A stretch of 64,000 nt of DNA from Shewanella putrefaciens (GTDB lineage Bacteria > Pseudomonadota > Gammaproteobacteria > Enterobacterales > Shewanellaceae). The position numbers were made by a program, and so were the translations under genes. The notes below the pieces were generated by a model. That model was not told the DNA's origin. It saw only the letters and a list, made by a program, of their open reading frames with translations, and ran no database searches. The stretch is from the NCBI RefSeq assembly GCF_016406325.1, contig NZ_CP066370.1:2728001-2792000 (forward strand), given 5' to 3'. The first letter of the stretch is position 1. Every line of letters begins with the position of its first letter. This document shows, one piece after another, positions 1 to 8,745 of the stretch.

Positions 1-565
1 CATACTGCACTGCGACATGCAGGTTACCGAAAGTATTACGGTATTGTAGCGCAGCATCGGCACGTCCAGCTCCTGTTAAACCACCGTCACCGAAGGTATA
101 AGCCCCCACAGACCAACCTGTGAAAGCATTGAGCACATCAGTTGTGTAAGCAACATCATAGTAAGCCCCCCATTGCTTACCAAAGCTGATCTTTCCCCAT
201 TTCTCATGGGACATCCCAACATAACCCAGTCGATTGAATAGAAAATCTGAATTTTTGGATGCCGATAACTGACCACCACCTTGGCCTTGCGTGTATATAA
301 GGCCGTCATCGCTGGTCACCATATTGATACCCCATTCCGTATGGGCAAAGGAGCTCCAGCCATTTTTCTCTTGACGGTCGAAACGAAACCCAACGCGAGA
401 AAAATTATCTATAACAGAAGTTTCATGACCATCATTTAACGCGGTAAATCCTAACCAACCGATCATGTTAACGCTATTAGTTTGGTCATTATACAGTTCA
501 ACGGCTTGAGATGTTCCCGTTAACAATAAGCTTGGAATAATCAAAGCGAGCAATGTCTTTTTCAT
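1..565 (-). CDS. Outer-membrane porin, N-terminal part (runs off window)
   Basis: Gram-negative trimeric porin that would form a general diffusion channel in the outer membrane. Translation on the minus strand from 565 is open to base 1, giving the first 188 residues. It begins with a signal peptide (MKKTLLALIIPSLLLTG...SQA, then VELYND). Typical porin strands follow, with the motifs VGFRFDRQEKNGW, LGYVGMSHEKWGKISFG and GAYTFGDGGLTGAGRADAALQYR. The GKISFGKQWG turn and the alternating aromatic/glycine pattern are characteristic of the family. The C-terminal strands lie outside the window. It sits alone, with about 250 bp before topB, and no operator was recognised in front of it. The family is secure; substrate preference cannot be told. 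Confidence 0.9.
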   Translation of the reverse strand, partial: MKKTLLALIIPSLLLTGTSQAVELYNDQTNSVNMIGWLGFTALNDGHETSVIDNFSRVGFRFDRQEKNGWSSFAHTEWGINMVTSDDGLIYTQGQGGGQLSASKNSDFLFNRLGYVGMSHEKWGKISFGKQWGAYYDVAYTTDVLNAFTGWSVGAYTFGDGGLTGAGRADAALQYRNTFGNLHVAVQY

Positions 566-760
566 TTTATCTACCTTAAAATTCAGCAAAATCACATATA
601 ATCACATGATTTATTTAATATATTATTTTCCCCAATCAATACTAAGCAGGTTATGTGCCATAGGTAGGGAAAGCTGAAAATCAAGGTGTTTTTTAGATAC
701 GGATCAGGCAATCTCGAAATATCGTGATTATCGGTTGTTAAATACCGTTAGATAAATTAA

Positions 761-794
761 ATGTCGTTATTACATCAAAAGACAATAACGACAT
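761..794 (-). terminator. Probable topB terminator hairpin
   Basis: Perfect 11-bp arms at 761-771 and 784-794 (atgtcgttatt / aataacgacat) with a 12-base loop, 20 bases past the topB stop. The downstream T-tract on the minus strand is weak (tttaattt), so termination may be inefficient. Confidence 0.5.
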
Positions 795-813
795 GTATGC
801 AACAAGTGTGTCA

Positions 814-2940
814 TTACACTGCTGTTGTAGATTTACGGCTATTAGAAGCTGAACGACTGGTTGATCGAGTTACCGAACTTTTAGAACTAGTATTTTTGGA
901 ACCATATTTGTTGGAAACATCGTTTTTTGTTGTACCTATGCCTTTCGCTGAACTTGATTTTTTAGAATACGACTTACGATAACCGGATTTATGACTTGCC
1001 GTTTTACGATAACCTTGCCCTTTTAATCCATTAAGCGCCGTTGGCAACTGTGCTCCCGCATTTTGGATAAGTGTGGATAAGGTGCCAAGCAACGGCTGCA
1101 TAAATCCTTGATAGGAGGTTTCTTTATGACAAATGCCGTTCAAGCTCGCTTCCCAAAGCGCCGTCATATCCGGCGTAGTGGCGCTCAAAGGCAAGCTGTT
1201 AATCAATCCTTTCCCCACGTCTGTCGAGACAATGGATTTACCTAAGCGTTGTAAAAAACCGCGTTTGAATAGCAATTCGATAATACCTGCACGGGTGGCC
1301 TCAGTACCTAATCCATCGGTTTCTTTAAGAATTTTACGGATCTCAGGGTCAGTGACATAACGACTAATGCCCGTCATCGCACTGAGTAAGGTCGCATCGG
1401 TAAAGGCCTTTGGTGGCTGAGTATTTTTTTCAAGCAATTCGCCTCGAGTACAATGCAAAGCTTGCCCCAATTTCAAAGGCGGTAATTGGCCGATAAACTC
1501 GTCATTCTCCTCATCGTCCTTACCCATGCTTTCTTCCGTCGACTTGTTGCCACTCGCCTTACTGCCATTTGGCTCTTGGCGGGCAAAGAGTTGCTTCCAG
1601 CCGAGGGATTTATCCTGACGCGCCTTGGTATTAAATAAGCCACCTTCAATCGTCACTTGCACTGTGGTTTCACAGTAACAATAAGCCAGATAAAACTGGG
1701 CTAAGTACTGGCGGGCAATATGAAGATATAACTGCCTCTCACGCTGACTCAAGCTAGATAAGTTAGCCGTCTTCTCTGTTGGAACGATTGCGTGGTGGGT
1801 GTCCACTTTTTTATCATCCCATGCTTTAGATTTAAGACGGGGATCGGGTGCATCAGCACCTTGCAATAACTCAGCAGCACCGTCACTTATCGCCTTAAGT
1901 ACCGAAGGCGCAAGATTATGTTGCTCAACGGGTAAATAACGACTGTCGGAGCGTGGGTAAGTAATGAGTTTATGACGTTCATACAAACTTTGGCAGGTAT
2001 CGAGCACATCCTTAGCACTCATACCAAACCGTTTAGCCGCATCAATCTGCAACGCTGATAAACTGTAAGGTAAAGGCGGATGCTGTTTCTTATCCTTAGC
2101 CACTAATTGAGTGACTAAGGCGGGTTTATCGCTGATGCGACTCACCACATTTTGCGCTAACCCTCTCGCTAACACTCGTCCTTCTTCATCCATATAAGGC
2201 TGACAAGCTTCACTCGGTTGCCACTTGGCGCTGAAGGTTTCTTGCTTGTCCGTTGCCAAATGTGCCAGTACTTCATAAAAAGGCTTAGACTGAAAATTAG
2301 CAATTTCTTTATCACGGCGCACCACTAGCCCAAGCAATGGCGTTTGTACTCGGCCGACTGATAACACGCCTTGATAACCGACCTTTTTACCTTGGATGGT
2401 GTACGCACGCGTCATATTCATACCATAGAGCCAATCGGCACGGCTACGGGCTAAAGCAGAGGTAGATAATGGGATAAATTCGCGATTACTGCGTAGCTGC
2501 GTTAGAGCCCGTTTTACAGCTTGTGGGTTTAAGTCACTGATCAGTAAACGCTGGGTTTGATGTAGCTTGTCCCCCGTCACACCAAGATAGGCAATCACTT
2601 CATCCACGAGTAACTGCCCTTCACGGTCGGGATCGCCCGCATTAACCAGCATACTCGCTTGTTTAACTAATCGTTTAAGCACAGTGAGTTGACTGCGGGT
2701 TGCTGCCTTAGGTGTCAGTTGCCACTTGTCTGGCACTATCGGTAAGTGCTCAAATTTCCATGCTTTAAATTCAGGATTATAGGCATCAGGTTCTGCTTGT
2801 TCGAGCAAGTGACCGACACACCAAGACACGCAATCGCCATTAGCGGCTTCGATAAATCCATCGCCTTTTTTATGGGGTTTAGGCAATACATCGGCAATGG
2901 CCCGCCCTAGGCTAGGTTTTTCTGCGATATAGAGGATCAT
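814..2940 (-). CDS. topB: DNA topoisomerase III
   Basis: Type IA topoisomerase that passes single strands to decatenate replication intermediates in the cytoplasm. The protein starts [20 protein letters not shown], the Toprim beginning of the TopB family. The upstream in-frame ATG would add only five unrelated residues, so 2940 is chosen (708 aa). The Toprim acidic motif [16 protein letters not shown] is near residue 105. The catalytic tyrosine lies in [13 protein letters not shown] near residue 330, and [15 protein letters not shown] follows near 545. The C-terminal tail from about residue 645 is rich in Ser, Lys and Thr ([15 protein letters not shown]) and has no zinc ribbon. It looks like a basic DNA-binding tail rather than a folded domain. 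The gene is monocistronic and divergent from the small membrane protein at 3103. Confidence 0.95.
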   Translation of the reverse strand: MILYIAEKPSLGRAIADVLPKPHKKGDGFIEAANGDCVSWCVGHLLEQAEPDAYNPEFKAWKFEHLPIVPDKWQLTPKAATRSQLTVLKRLVKQASMLVNAGDPDREGQLLVDEVIAYLGVTGDKLHQTQRLLISDLNPQAVKRALTQLRSNREFIPLSTSALARSRADWLYGMNMTRAYTIQGKKVGYQGVLSVGRVQTPLLGLVVRRDKEIANFQSKPFYEVLAHLATDKQETFSAKWQPSEACQPYMDEEGRVLARGLAQNVVSRISDKPALVTQLVAKDKKQHPPLPYSLSALQIDAAKRFGMSAKDVLDTCQSLYERHKLITYPRSDSRYLPVEQHNLAPSVLKAISDGAAELLQGADAPDPRLKSKAWDDKKVDTHHAIVPTEKTANLSSLSQRERQLYLHIARQYLAQFYLAYCYCETTVQVTIEGGLFNTKARQDKSLGWKQLFARQEPNGSKASGNKSTEESMGKDDEENDEFIGQLPPLKLGQALHCTRGELLEKNTQPPKAFTDATLLSAMTGISRYVTDPEIRKILKETDGLGTEATRAGIIELLFKRGFLQRLGKSIVSTDVGKGLINSLPLSATTPDMTALWEASLNGICHKETSYQGFMQPLLGTLSTLIQNAGAQLPTALNGLKGQGYRKTASHKSGYRKSYSKKSSSAKGIGTTKNDVSNKYGSKNTSSKSSVTRSTSRSASNSRKSTTAV

Positions 2941-3048
2941 ACAAACACCAAACACTGGATATAATTACAGTACAATTTAGCTCAAAGTCCTTCTAAGTGC
3001 AAATCACAGCAAGCCTGACAGGAAAGCAATTATTAAATTGTAAATTCA

Positions 3049-3067
3049 ATTGAGAATTATTCTCAAT
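3049..3067. promoter_or_regulatory. Fur-box-like palindrome
   Basis: The 19-bp sequence attgagaattattctcaat is a palindrome around its central base. It resembles the Fur consensus (gataatgataatcattatc type, with inverted GAGAAT hexamers). It ends 35 bp before the ATG of the small membrane protein at 3103 and lies about 110 bp from the topB start. Iron-dependent repression of the plus-strand gene is inferred, not shown. Confidence 0.6.
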
Positions 3068-3102
3068 AAAGTATAGAGTGAGCACATTGACAAGGAGGAT
3101 TT

Positions 3103-3402
3103 ATGAACCGATTAGCAAAAAAATTAATCCACAACATACACAACACTCATGCAGAAAAAACAGCATTAGTCCTAAGATTTAATCAGTTACTTATATTTCA
3201 TACCCTATTACTACTTGCTATTAGTTTACTTACGAGTTCATGGCTAGGACAGCTTAGCTTAATTGATATACCACTGATTGGATGGGTTATTCTATTGATT
3301 CCTATTGCGGTGAGTCTATCACTATTACTACGCCACCAAGTGACTCGCCATAGCTTAAGCAGTCTATTTAGCGTTTGGATGTTGCTTTGGATCTGGGGAT
3401 AA
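3103..3402 (+). CDS. Small predicted three-helix inner-membrane protein, unknown function
   Basis: A 99-residue protein not recognised as a named family. A strong ribosome-binding site (aaggagg) lies 7 bases before the ATG, which supports it as a real gene. The first 25 residues are basic and polar. Hydrophobic segments follow at about 28-48 (LLIFHTLLLLAISLLTSSWLG), 53-76 (LIDIPLIGWVILLIPIAVSLSLLL) and 86-99 (LFSVWMLLWIWG), so it is probably an integral membrane protein. The Fur-like palindrome just upstream suggests expression under iron limitation. No transport or enzymatic motif is visible. The next gene, purF, is convergent and has its own terminator, so this gene is probably a single transcription unit. 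Confidence 0.7.
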   Translation: MNRLAKKLIHNIHNTHAEKTALVLRFNQLLIFHTLLLLAISLLTSSWLGQLSLIDIPLIGWVILLIPIAVSLSLLLRHQVTRHSLSSLFSVWMLLWIWG

Positions 3403-3451
3403 ATCACCGGTTTTTAATACGATTGGTATAATCAATATGCTTAAAGAACCA

Positions 3452-3480
3452 TAAAAAAAGCCAGTGATATCATCACTGGC
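3452..3480 (-). terminator. purF rho-independent terminator
   Basis: Inverted repeat gccagtgat-atc-atcactggc, followed on the minus strand by seven T (aaaaaaa at 3453-3459). It is 25 bases past the purF stop, and could also serve the convergent gene ending at 3402. Confidence 0.85.
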
Positions 3481-3504
3481 CCATGATCTGCCTAACACTT
3501 GCCG

Positions 3505-5019
3505 TTAAGGGTGACAGACGTTATGCAACTCTAAGTTAGTACCAATATCTTTATTACGATCCGCTTTTGCATCATCGTTACGCAGTTGCGTTAAGTGATC
3601 TAAATACGCTTGATCAACGTCATTGGTAATATAGTGACCATCGAATACTGAGGTCTCGAAGCGTTTAATCTCAGGGTTTTCCATTCTCACCGCTTCAACT
3701 AGATCAGACAGATTTTGGAAAATAATACCATCTGCACCAATCAGTTTAGCGATTTCATCGGCATCACGTCCATGGGCGATCAGCTCATTCGAGGTCGGCA
3801 TGTCGATACCATACACGTTCGGGAAACGAATCTCTGGCGCAGCAGAAGCAAAATACACTTTCTTAGCACCCGCTTCACGAGCCATTTCGATGATCTGCTC
3901 AGAGGTCGTCCCGCGAACGATAGAGTCATCCACTAACAGTACATTTTTACCTTTAAACTCAGTGTTGATTGCATTGAGTTTACGGCGCACTGATTTCTTA
4001 CGTTCCTGTTGACCAGGCATAATGAAGGTACGGCCAATATAACGGTTTTTCACAAAACCTTGGCGGTACGGTAAGTCCATGCAACGGGCAATTTCCAGCG
4101 CGATATCGCAGGAGGTTTCAGGAATAGGGATCACCACATCGATATCGTGATCGTACCATTCCTTCTTAATCTTCTCGCCAAGCTTAGCGCCCATGTTGAC
4201 GCGACTTGCATACACAGACACTTTGTCGATAGTCGAATCTGGACGGGCAAAATAAACGAATTCGAAGATACAAGGCGCATAGCTCGGTTCTGCCGCGCAT
4301 TGACGGGTATACAGCTGGCCGTCAATTGACACATAAATCGCTTCACCCGGCGCGACATCACGCATCACTTCAAAGCCAACGGCATCGAGTGCCACACTTT
4401 CTGAAGCGACCATGTATTCAGTGCCAGTAGCAGTTTCGTGCTTACCTAACACCAAAGGACGAATACCAAATGGATCACGAAACGCGACTAAGCCTTGGCC
4501 AATAATCATGGCAACCACAGCGTAGGCACCACGGGCTTGCTGGTGCACATTCGCGACCGCATCGAACACTTCTTCCGACGTCAGAGTCAAACTCGTGGTT
4601 TTTTGCAGCTCATCCGCCAAGAGATTTAATAACACTTCAGAATCTGAGGTGGTATTCACATGACGACGTTTTTTAATCAGCCCTTCGGCTAATTCGACTG
4701 TGTTGGTTAAGTTACCGTTGTGGGCTAATGAAATCCCAAATGGCGAGTTAACATAGAAAGGCTGCGCTTCTGATGCGCTTGAACTGCCCGCAGTTGGATA
4801 ACGTACATGGCCAATCCCTGCATTGCCCTGTAAGCGCTGCATATGCTTGACTTCAAATACATCTTTTACCAGACCGTTGGCTTTACGTAGTCTGAAAGCA
4901 CCACGATCAACGGTCACAATACCTGCCGCATCCTGACCTCTGTGCTGAAGCACGGTCAGTGCATCATAAATGGTCTGATTAACCGATGATTGGCCAACTA
5001 TTCCGACGATACCACACAT
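3505..5019 (-). CDS. purF: Amidophosphoribosyltransferase
   Basis: First committed step of purine synthesis: PRPP plus glutamine gives 5-phosphoribosylamine. Length is 504 aa, as in E. coli. After removal of the initiator Met, the N-terminal Cys (MCGIVGIVG) is the glutaminase nucleophile, and [11 protein letters not shown] and AHNGNLTN belong to the Ntn glutaminase domain. The C-terminal half carries the PRPP-binding loop [13 protein letters not shown] near residue 365 and the PRTase motif preceding it ([13 protein letters not shown]). It is the last gene of a minus-strand row dedD-cvpA-purF, 131 bp after cvpA. A PurR operator resembling the E. coli one was looked for in that gap and not seen. 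It ends at a clear terminator. Confidence 0.97.
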   Translation of the reverse strand: MCGIVGIVGQSSVNQTIYDALTVLQHRGQDAAGIVTVDRGAFRLRKANGLVKDVFEVKHMQRLQGNAGIGHVRYPTAGSSSASEAQPFYVNSPFGISLAHNGNLTNTVELAEGLIKKRRHVNTTSDSEVLLNLLADELQKTTSLTLTSEEVFDAVANVHQQARGAYAVVAMIIGQGLVAFRDPFGIRPLVLGKHETATGTEYMVASESVALDAVGFEVMRDVAPGEAIYVSIDGQLYTRQCAAEPSYAPCIFEFVYFARPDSTIDKVSVYASRVNMGAKLGEKIKKEWYDHDIDVVIPIPETSCDIALEIARCMDLPYRQGFVKNRYIGRTFIMPGQQERKKSVRRKLNAINTEFKGKNVLLVDDSIVRGTTSEQIIEMAREAGAKKVYFASAAPEIRFPNVYGIDMPTSNELIAHGRDADEIAKLIGADGIIFQNLSDLVEAVRMENPEIKRFETSVFDGHYITNDVDQAYLDHLTQLRNDDAKADRNKDIGTNLELHNVCHP

Positions 5020-5150
5020 GGGTAAGCTTCCTCATTGTAAGATGTTCTATGTCCTTTCATGTTGAAATATAAGCAAAAAGATAAATGACGTTGAATAGAC
5101 ATTTTGACTTAGGTTTATATTCATCAATTAGGATAAATTTATTGTCTTTT

Positions 5151-5639
5151 TTATATTTTGGGTACAAAGCTGGAGGTGTTTTCCAAATAGTTAAAAAACC
5201 ATTGAATAACAACGCCAAATTCGGGCACTAGCACAGAATCCTTCCACCATTGGGCGTTGGGAGAACCTGTGAAAGCATCCATAAAAAACAACAAGGCGCT
5301 AACAATAAGCGCACCTCTAATGGCACCGAAACACAGACCTAAGAGTCTGTCAGTGCCAGATAATCCTGTTTTAACAACTAGTTGCCCAAGGATGTAATTG
5401 ACTAAGGCGCCGAGTATCAAGGTGGTAATAAAGAGGATGGCAATGGATACACCATTACGCAGCATTTCATCGTTCATTTGGGTTAAATGAACGGCAAGAT
5501 CTTGATAAAACTGGCTGGCAACAAAGAAAGCCGCAAACCATACCACTAAGGACATGGCTTCTTTGGCAAATCCACGGATCAGACTGATAAGAGTCGATAA
5601 TCCGATGACGAATATGATAGCGTAATCAATCCAAACCAT
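5151..5639 (-). CDS. cvpA: CvpA family membrane protein
   Basis: Inner-membrane protein of the CvpA (colicin V production) family, 162 aa, the family's usual length. Four hydrophobic segments are visible, at about 5-22, 28-48, 65-88 and 102-121. The conserved start [30 protein letters not shown] and the [24 protein letters not shown] block near residue 95-115 identify it. In E. coli it is co-transcribed with purF and is linked to colicin V export and envelope stress tolerance; the molecular function is unsettled. Here it keeps the same place upstream of purF and follows dedD after a 114-bp gap that holds a stem-loop. Confidence 0.92.
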   Translation of the reverse strand: MVWIDYAIIFVIGLSTLISLIRGFAKEAMSLVVWFAAFFVASQFYQDLAVHLTQMNDEMLRNGVSIAILFITTLILGALVNYILGQLVVKTGLSGTDRLLGLCFGAIRGALIVSALLFFMDAFTGSPNAQWWKDSVLVPEFGVVIQWFFNYLENTSSFVPKI

Positions 5640-5685
5640 TGAGATGGCTTTCCGACATGGGCTTTAAGACGGCGCGATTCTACCA

Positions 5686-5737
5686 GAGACTGAAATGATT
5701 CTCACCCCTAGAGGGTAAATAAATTATTTTCAGTCTC
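5686..5737. other. Stem-loop between dedD and cvpA
   Basis: Perfect 10-bp arms gagactgaaa (5686-5695) and tttcagtctc (5728-5737) enclose a loop that holds a smaller ccccta/gaggg pairing. No strong T-tract follows on either strand, so it may be an mRNA processing or stability element, or a weak terminator. Confidence 0.4.
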
Positions 5738-5753
5738 AAGGGGGTTATCGCCA

Positions 5754-6533
5754 TTAAGATTCCAGAGGATTAAAAGGGACAATCCGCCCTTTTAAGCCAG
5801 TAAGGCTTTCAATATCTTCTAACATTTTCTTCAATTTGGCTTCAGAGACATCGGGACCAACAAAGACTTTGGTTAATACGCCATCCCTTGGAGTGTCTGG
5901 AATAGTGTACGCTTTAAAACCATTTTTACGTAGCTGTGCAACCAATGCTTTGACGTTAGCGGCATTGCTAAAAGCGCCCAATTGTAAGGTTAGCCCTGGT
6001 TTAATCGAGTCGCGGCTCACGACTTTAATACCATCATCTTTAGTGGTTTTTGCCGTTTCAGCTTTAGGCTTTTCTGTCTTTGCAACTGTGGTCGATTTGA
6101 CCTCAGGCTTTTTCACGGGTTCAGACTTAGCCACAGCCGATTTAGCAGGCTCTTTCTTAGGCTCGGATTTCGTTGGCTCAGGCTTATTTTCCGGTTTAGA
6201 CGTGTCTTGTTTAACAACCTCCTTAGCAGGAACAGATGTTGCGGGTTCTGTTTTAACCGCTTGCGCTAACAAAGCTTCGTCACTGCTTGAATGAGTACCA
6301 ACAGCGTCTTCCCCTTCAAGTGCCACGACCTCCTTGGTCGATAGCACCTCAAACATATCATCGGCATTTTTCCGCTGCTCAACGAGAGGGGGACGCAAAG
6401 GGATTTCTGCAAACTGCTCTTCTTGACGCTCTTTTTTGCCGTCCAAAATATCCGGTAAAAATATCACCCCGAGGGCGACCAGCACTACAGTGCCGACTAA
6501 ACGATTATGAAACTGGCTAGACAAAACTGACAT
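5754..6533 (-). CDS. dedD: DedD-like SPOR-domain cell-division protein
   Basis: Inner-membrane protein with a periplasmic SPOR domain, expected to bind denuded peptidoglycan at the septum. The start MSVLSSQFHNRLVGTVVLV at 6533 is preferred over an in-frame ATG 18 codons upstream, because the product then opens with the short cytoplasmic segment and membrane anchor (about residues 11-29) usual for DedD. The start overlaps the end of folC by 17 bp, implying translational coupling. Residues about 90-175 are a Lys/Pro/Glu/Ala-rich periplasmic linker. The SPOR domain occupies about 180-255 (LTLQLGAFSNAANVKALVAQL, GVLTKVFVGPDVS). Position between folC and cvpA matches E. coli dedD. Confidence 0.9.
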   Translation of the reverse strand: MSVLSSQFHNRLVGTVVLVALGVIFLPDILDGKKERQEEQFAEIPLRPPLVEQRKNADDMFEVLSTKEVVALEGEDAVGTHSSSDEALLAQAVKTEPATSVPAKEVVKQDTSKPENKPEPTKSEPKKEPAKSAVAKSEPVKKPEVKSTTVAKTEKPKAETAKTTKDDGIKVVSRDSIKPGLTLQLGAFSNAANVKALVAQLRKNGFKAYTIPDTPRDGVLTKVFVGPDVSEAKLKKMLEDIESLTGLKGRIVPFNPLES

Positions 6534-7788
6534 CCTGCTTAAATAGAGATTTAAATCCTGCCACAGTGTAAAAGGAGCCAAACACAATTACCACATCATC
6601 AGGGCTAATTTGCGCTTTTAATGCCGACCAAGCGGCATCTATTCCCTCAAATTCAAACGCATTAGCCTCTGCGGCTAAGGTTTTACGTAATTGGCTTGCA
6701 CTCGCCCCACGTTCACCATGCAAGCTGACTAAATACCAAGTATCCACTAAAGGATCAACCACAGGTAATACACCCGCGATATCTTTATCCTTCAACATAC
6801 CGCAAAGGGCAAAGACGCGCTTACCCACAACCATTGATGCTAACTGTTGTACCAAAAACCGCGCCGCATGGGGATTATGAGCCACATCGAGTAGCACTAA
6901 CGGTTGCTCACTCACCCGTTCCAGTCGACCCGTTAAGCGAGCCGAGTTAATCCCCTCTGCAATAACAGCAGGCGCGATATTCGGCCACCCCTGTTCAATC
7001 ACAGCCAATACAGTCGCCGCATTAGGTAATGGCAAAGCGGGTAACGCTAAATCGTGCAGTTTGAGTACTTGGCCTTTAAAATCCCACAGCTTGCCATGGA
7101 CTTGATAACTGAACTCGTTGCCAACGCGATATAAGATTGCGCCCACCTCATTGGCGACTTCATTAACTGTGTGTGGCAAGTTAGGCTCCCCCACAATCGC
7201 AGGTTTACCACAGCGGAAAATACCTGCCTTTTCACGGCCCACAAGCTCACGGGTATTACCTAAATAACTTTCATGATCTAAGTCGACTGACGTGACCACA
7301 CTGATATCGGCATCGATAATATTAGTGGCATCTAAACGCCCACCTAAACCGACCTCTAAAATAACCACGTCAAGCTTTGCCGCTTTAAAGAGTATCAAGC
7401 CTGCAAGCGTAGCGTATTCAAAAAAGGTCAGAGAAATATCGCCGCGTGCGGCTTCAATTTGCTCAAATGCCGCAACAAAAGCACCGTCACTGGCATCGCT
7501 ACCATTGATTCGCACTCGTTCATTGTACTTCAGCATGTGCGGCGAGCTATATACACCGACGGTTAAGCCAGATAAACGCAGAATATTTTCGAGCATGGCA
7601 CAAGTGGTGCCTTTACCGTTCGTTCCCGCCACTGTCACTATTTTGGTTTGACCTAAATCCAAAAGATTGAGAATTTGCGCGACCTTAGCGACACGGGTTA
7701 ACCCCATATCGATTTCACTTGGATGAATGGACAACAAATAATCCAACCACTGTTCCAGTGCTGCATTTGACGCGGGGGCTGTTAGCAT
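6517..7788 (-). CDS. folC: Dihydrofolate synthase / folylpolyglutamate synthase
   Basis: Cytoplasmic ATP-dependent ligase that adds glutamate to dihydropteroate and then to folates. Length is 423 aa, normal for FolC. The P-loop TVAGTNGKGTTCAML is at residues 52-66, and the Mur-ligase-type motifs EVGLGGRLDATNI and SVDLDHESYLGNT follow near 148 and 170. LDVAHNPHAARFL near residue 302 is the C-terminal domain signature. It is followed immediately by dedD, whose start lies inside the end of folC. In E. coli accD lies just upstream of folC; here only 63-69 bp separate truA and folC, and accD is not in the window. Confidence 0.96.
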   Translation of the reverse strand: MLTAPASNAALEQWLDYLLSIHPSEIDMGLTRVAKVAQILNLLDLGQTKIVTVAGTNGKGTTCAMLENILRLSGLTVGVYSSPHMLKYNERVRINGSDASDGAFVAAFEQIEAARGDISLTFFEYATLAGLILFKAAKLDVVILEVGLGGRLDATNIIDADISVVTSVDLDHESYLGNTRELVGREKAGIFRCGKPAIVGEPNLPHTVNEVANEVGAILYRVGNEFSYQVHGKLWDFKGQVLKLHDLALPALPLPNAATVLAVIEQGWPNIAPAVIAEGINSARLTGRLERVSEQPLVLLDVAHNPHAARFLVQQLASMVVGKRVFALCGMLKDKDIAGVLPVVDPLVDTWYLVSLHGERGASASQLRKTLAAEANAFEFEGIDAAWSALKAQISPDDVVIVFGSFYTVAGFKSLFKQDVSFV

Positions 7789-7857
7789 CTGTTATTTCCT
7801 TCCTTTAATCACGCTCGATAATCATATTCAGATATTGGTCTAATTATCCCAACGACA

Positions 7858-8643
7858 TTAATCCAACATAAATAATGGCCCAAGCGCGAGCTTAGGCAAT
7901 TGATATTGTTCTGGATAAGTCACATCAACTAGATAGAGTCCATGAGGTTTAGCCGTTGCTGCGGCTTGGTTTCTATCTTTTAACGCGAGCAAATCACCCA
8001 TCCAAGTCAGTGGCTGATTACCTAGACCGATTTCTAACAATGAACCGACGATATTACGCACCATATGATGCAAGAAAGCATTGGCGGCGATATCGACAAT
8101 CACATACATGCCTTGGCGCGTAACATTGACGCAATGCACATTACGAAACGGTGTTTTCGACTGACACTGCACCGCGCGAAAACTGGTAAAATCCTGCTCA
8201 CCCAAAAGTACCTGCGCCGCTTGGTGCATTTTGTCGGCATCAATATTACCGTGATAATGGCTTACACCATGGCGTAAAATCCCAGGGCGAAAACTGTGAT
8301 TATAAATCACATAACGGTAGCGTCTGGCGGTGGCCGAAAAGCGCGCATGAAAACTGTCGTCGACTTCCTTGACCCAACGTACGGCAATATTATCAGGTAA
8401 ATTAGCATTTACCCCTAAAGTCCAAGCGCCTTCATTTCGGATTGCATTCGTATCAAAATGCACCACTTGGCCTGTGGCATGCACACCCGCATCAGTACGT
8501 CCGGCACAAAATAACCCTATAGGTTCATTTGCCACTATCGATAAAGCACGCTCTAATTGCCCTTGTACTGAATCGACTTCGGCCTGACGTTGCCAACCAA
8601 AATAACCACTGCCATCATATTCAATACCTAATGCAATTCGCAT
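7858..8643 (-). CDS. truA: tRNA pseudouridine(38-40) synthase
   Basis: Isomerises uridines 38, 39 and 40 of the tRNA anticodon arm. The start [18 protein letters not shown] at 8643 is preferred over a GTG two codons upstream, because a gagg sequence sits 8 bases before this ATG. Length is 261 aa. The catalytic aspartate is D51 in [16 protein letters not shown]. The conserved RYRYVIYN and [19 protein letters not shown] motifs follow at about residues 111 and 190. It lies between fimV and folC, as in several gammaproteobacteria. Confidence 0.96.
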
Positions 8644-8694
8644 CCACACACCCTCACAATGAATTTAGCGGCGCATTTTATCACAGCATCCCTT

Positions 8695-8721
8695 AAAAAA
8701 AACGGCGCCCGAAGCGCCGTT
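8695..8721 (-). terminator. fimV rho-independent terminator
   Basis: Arms aacggcgc (8701-8708) and gcgccgtt (8714-8721), with a run of T on the minus strand (aaaaaaaa at 8695-8702). It lies 25 bases past the fimV stop. Confidence 0.85.
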
Positions 8722-8745
8722 AGATTGAAACTCGGTTAATCGAGA

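Noticed and set aside
5020..5150. PurR operator before purF
   Set aside because: Looked for because of the E. coli cvpA-purF model. No acgcaaacgtttgcgt-like sequence is present in the gap.
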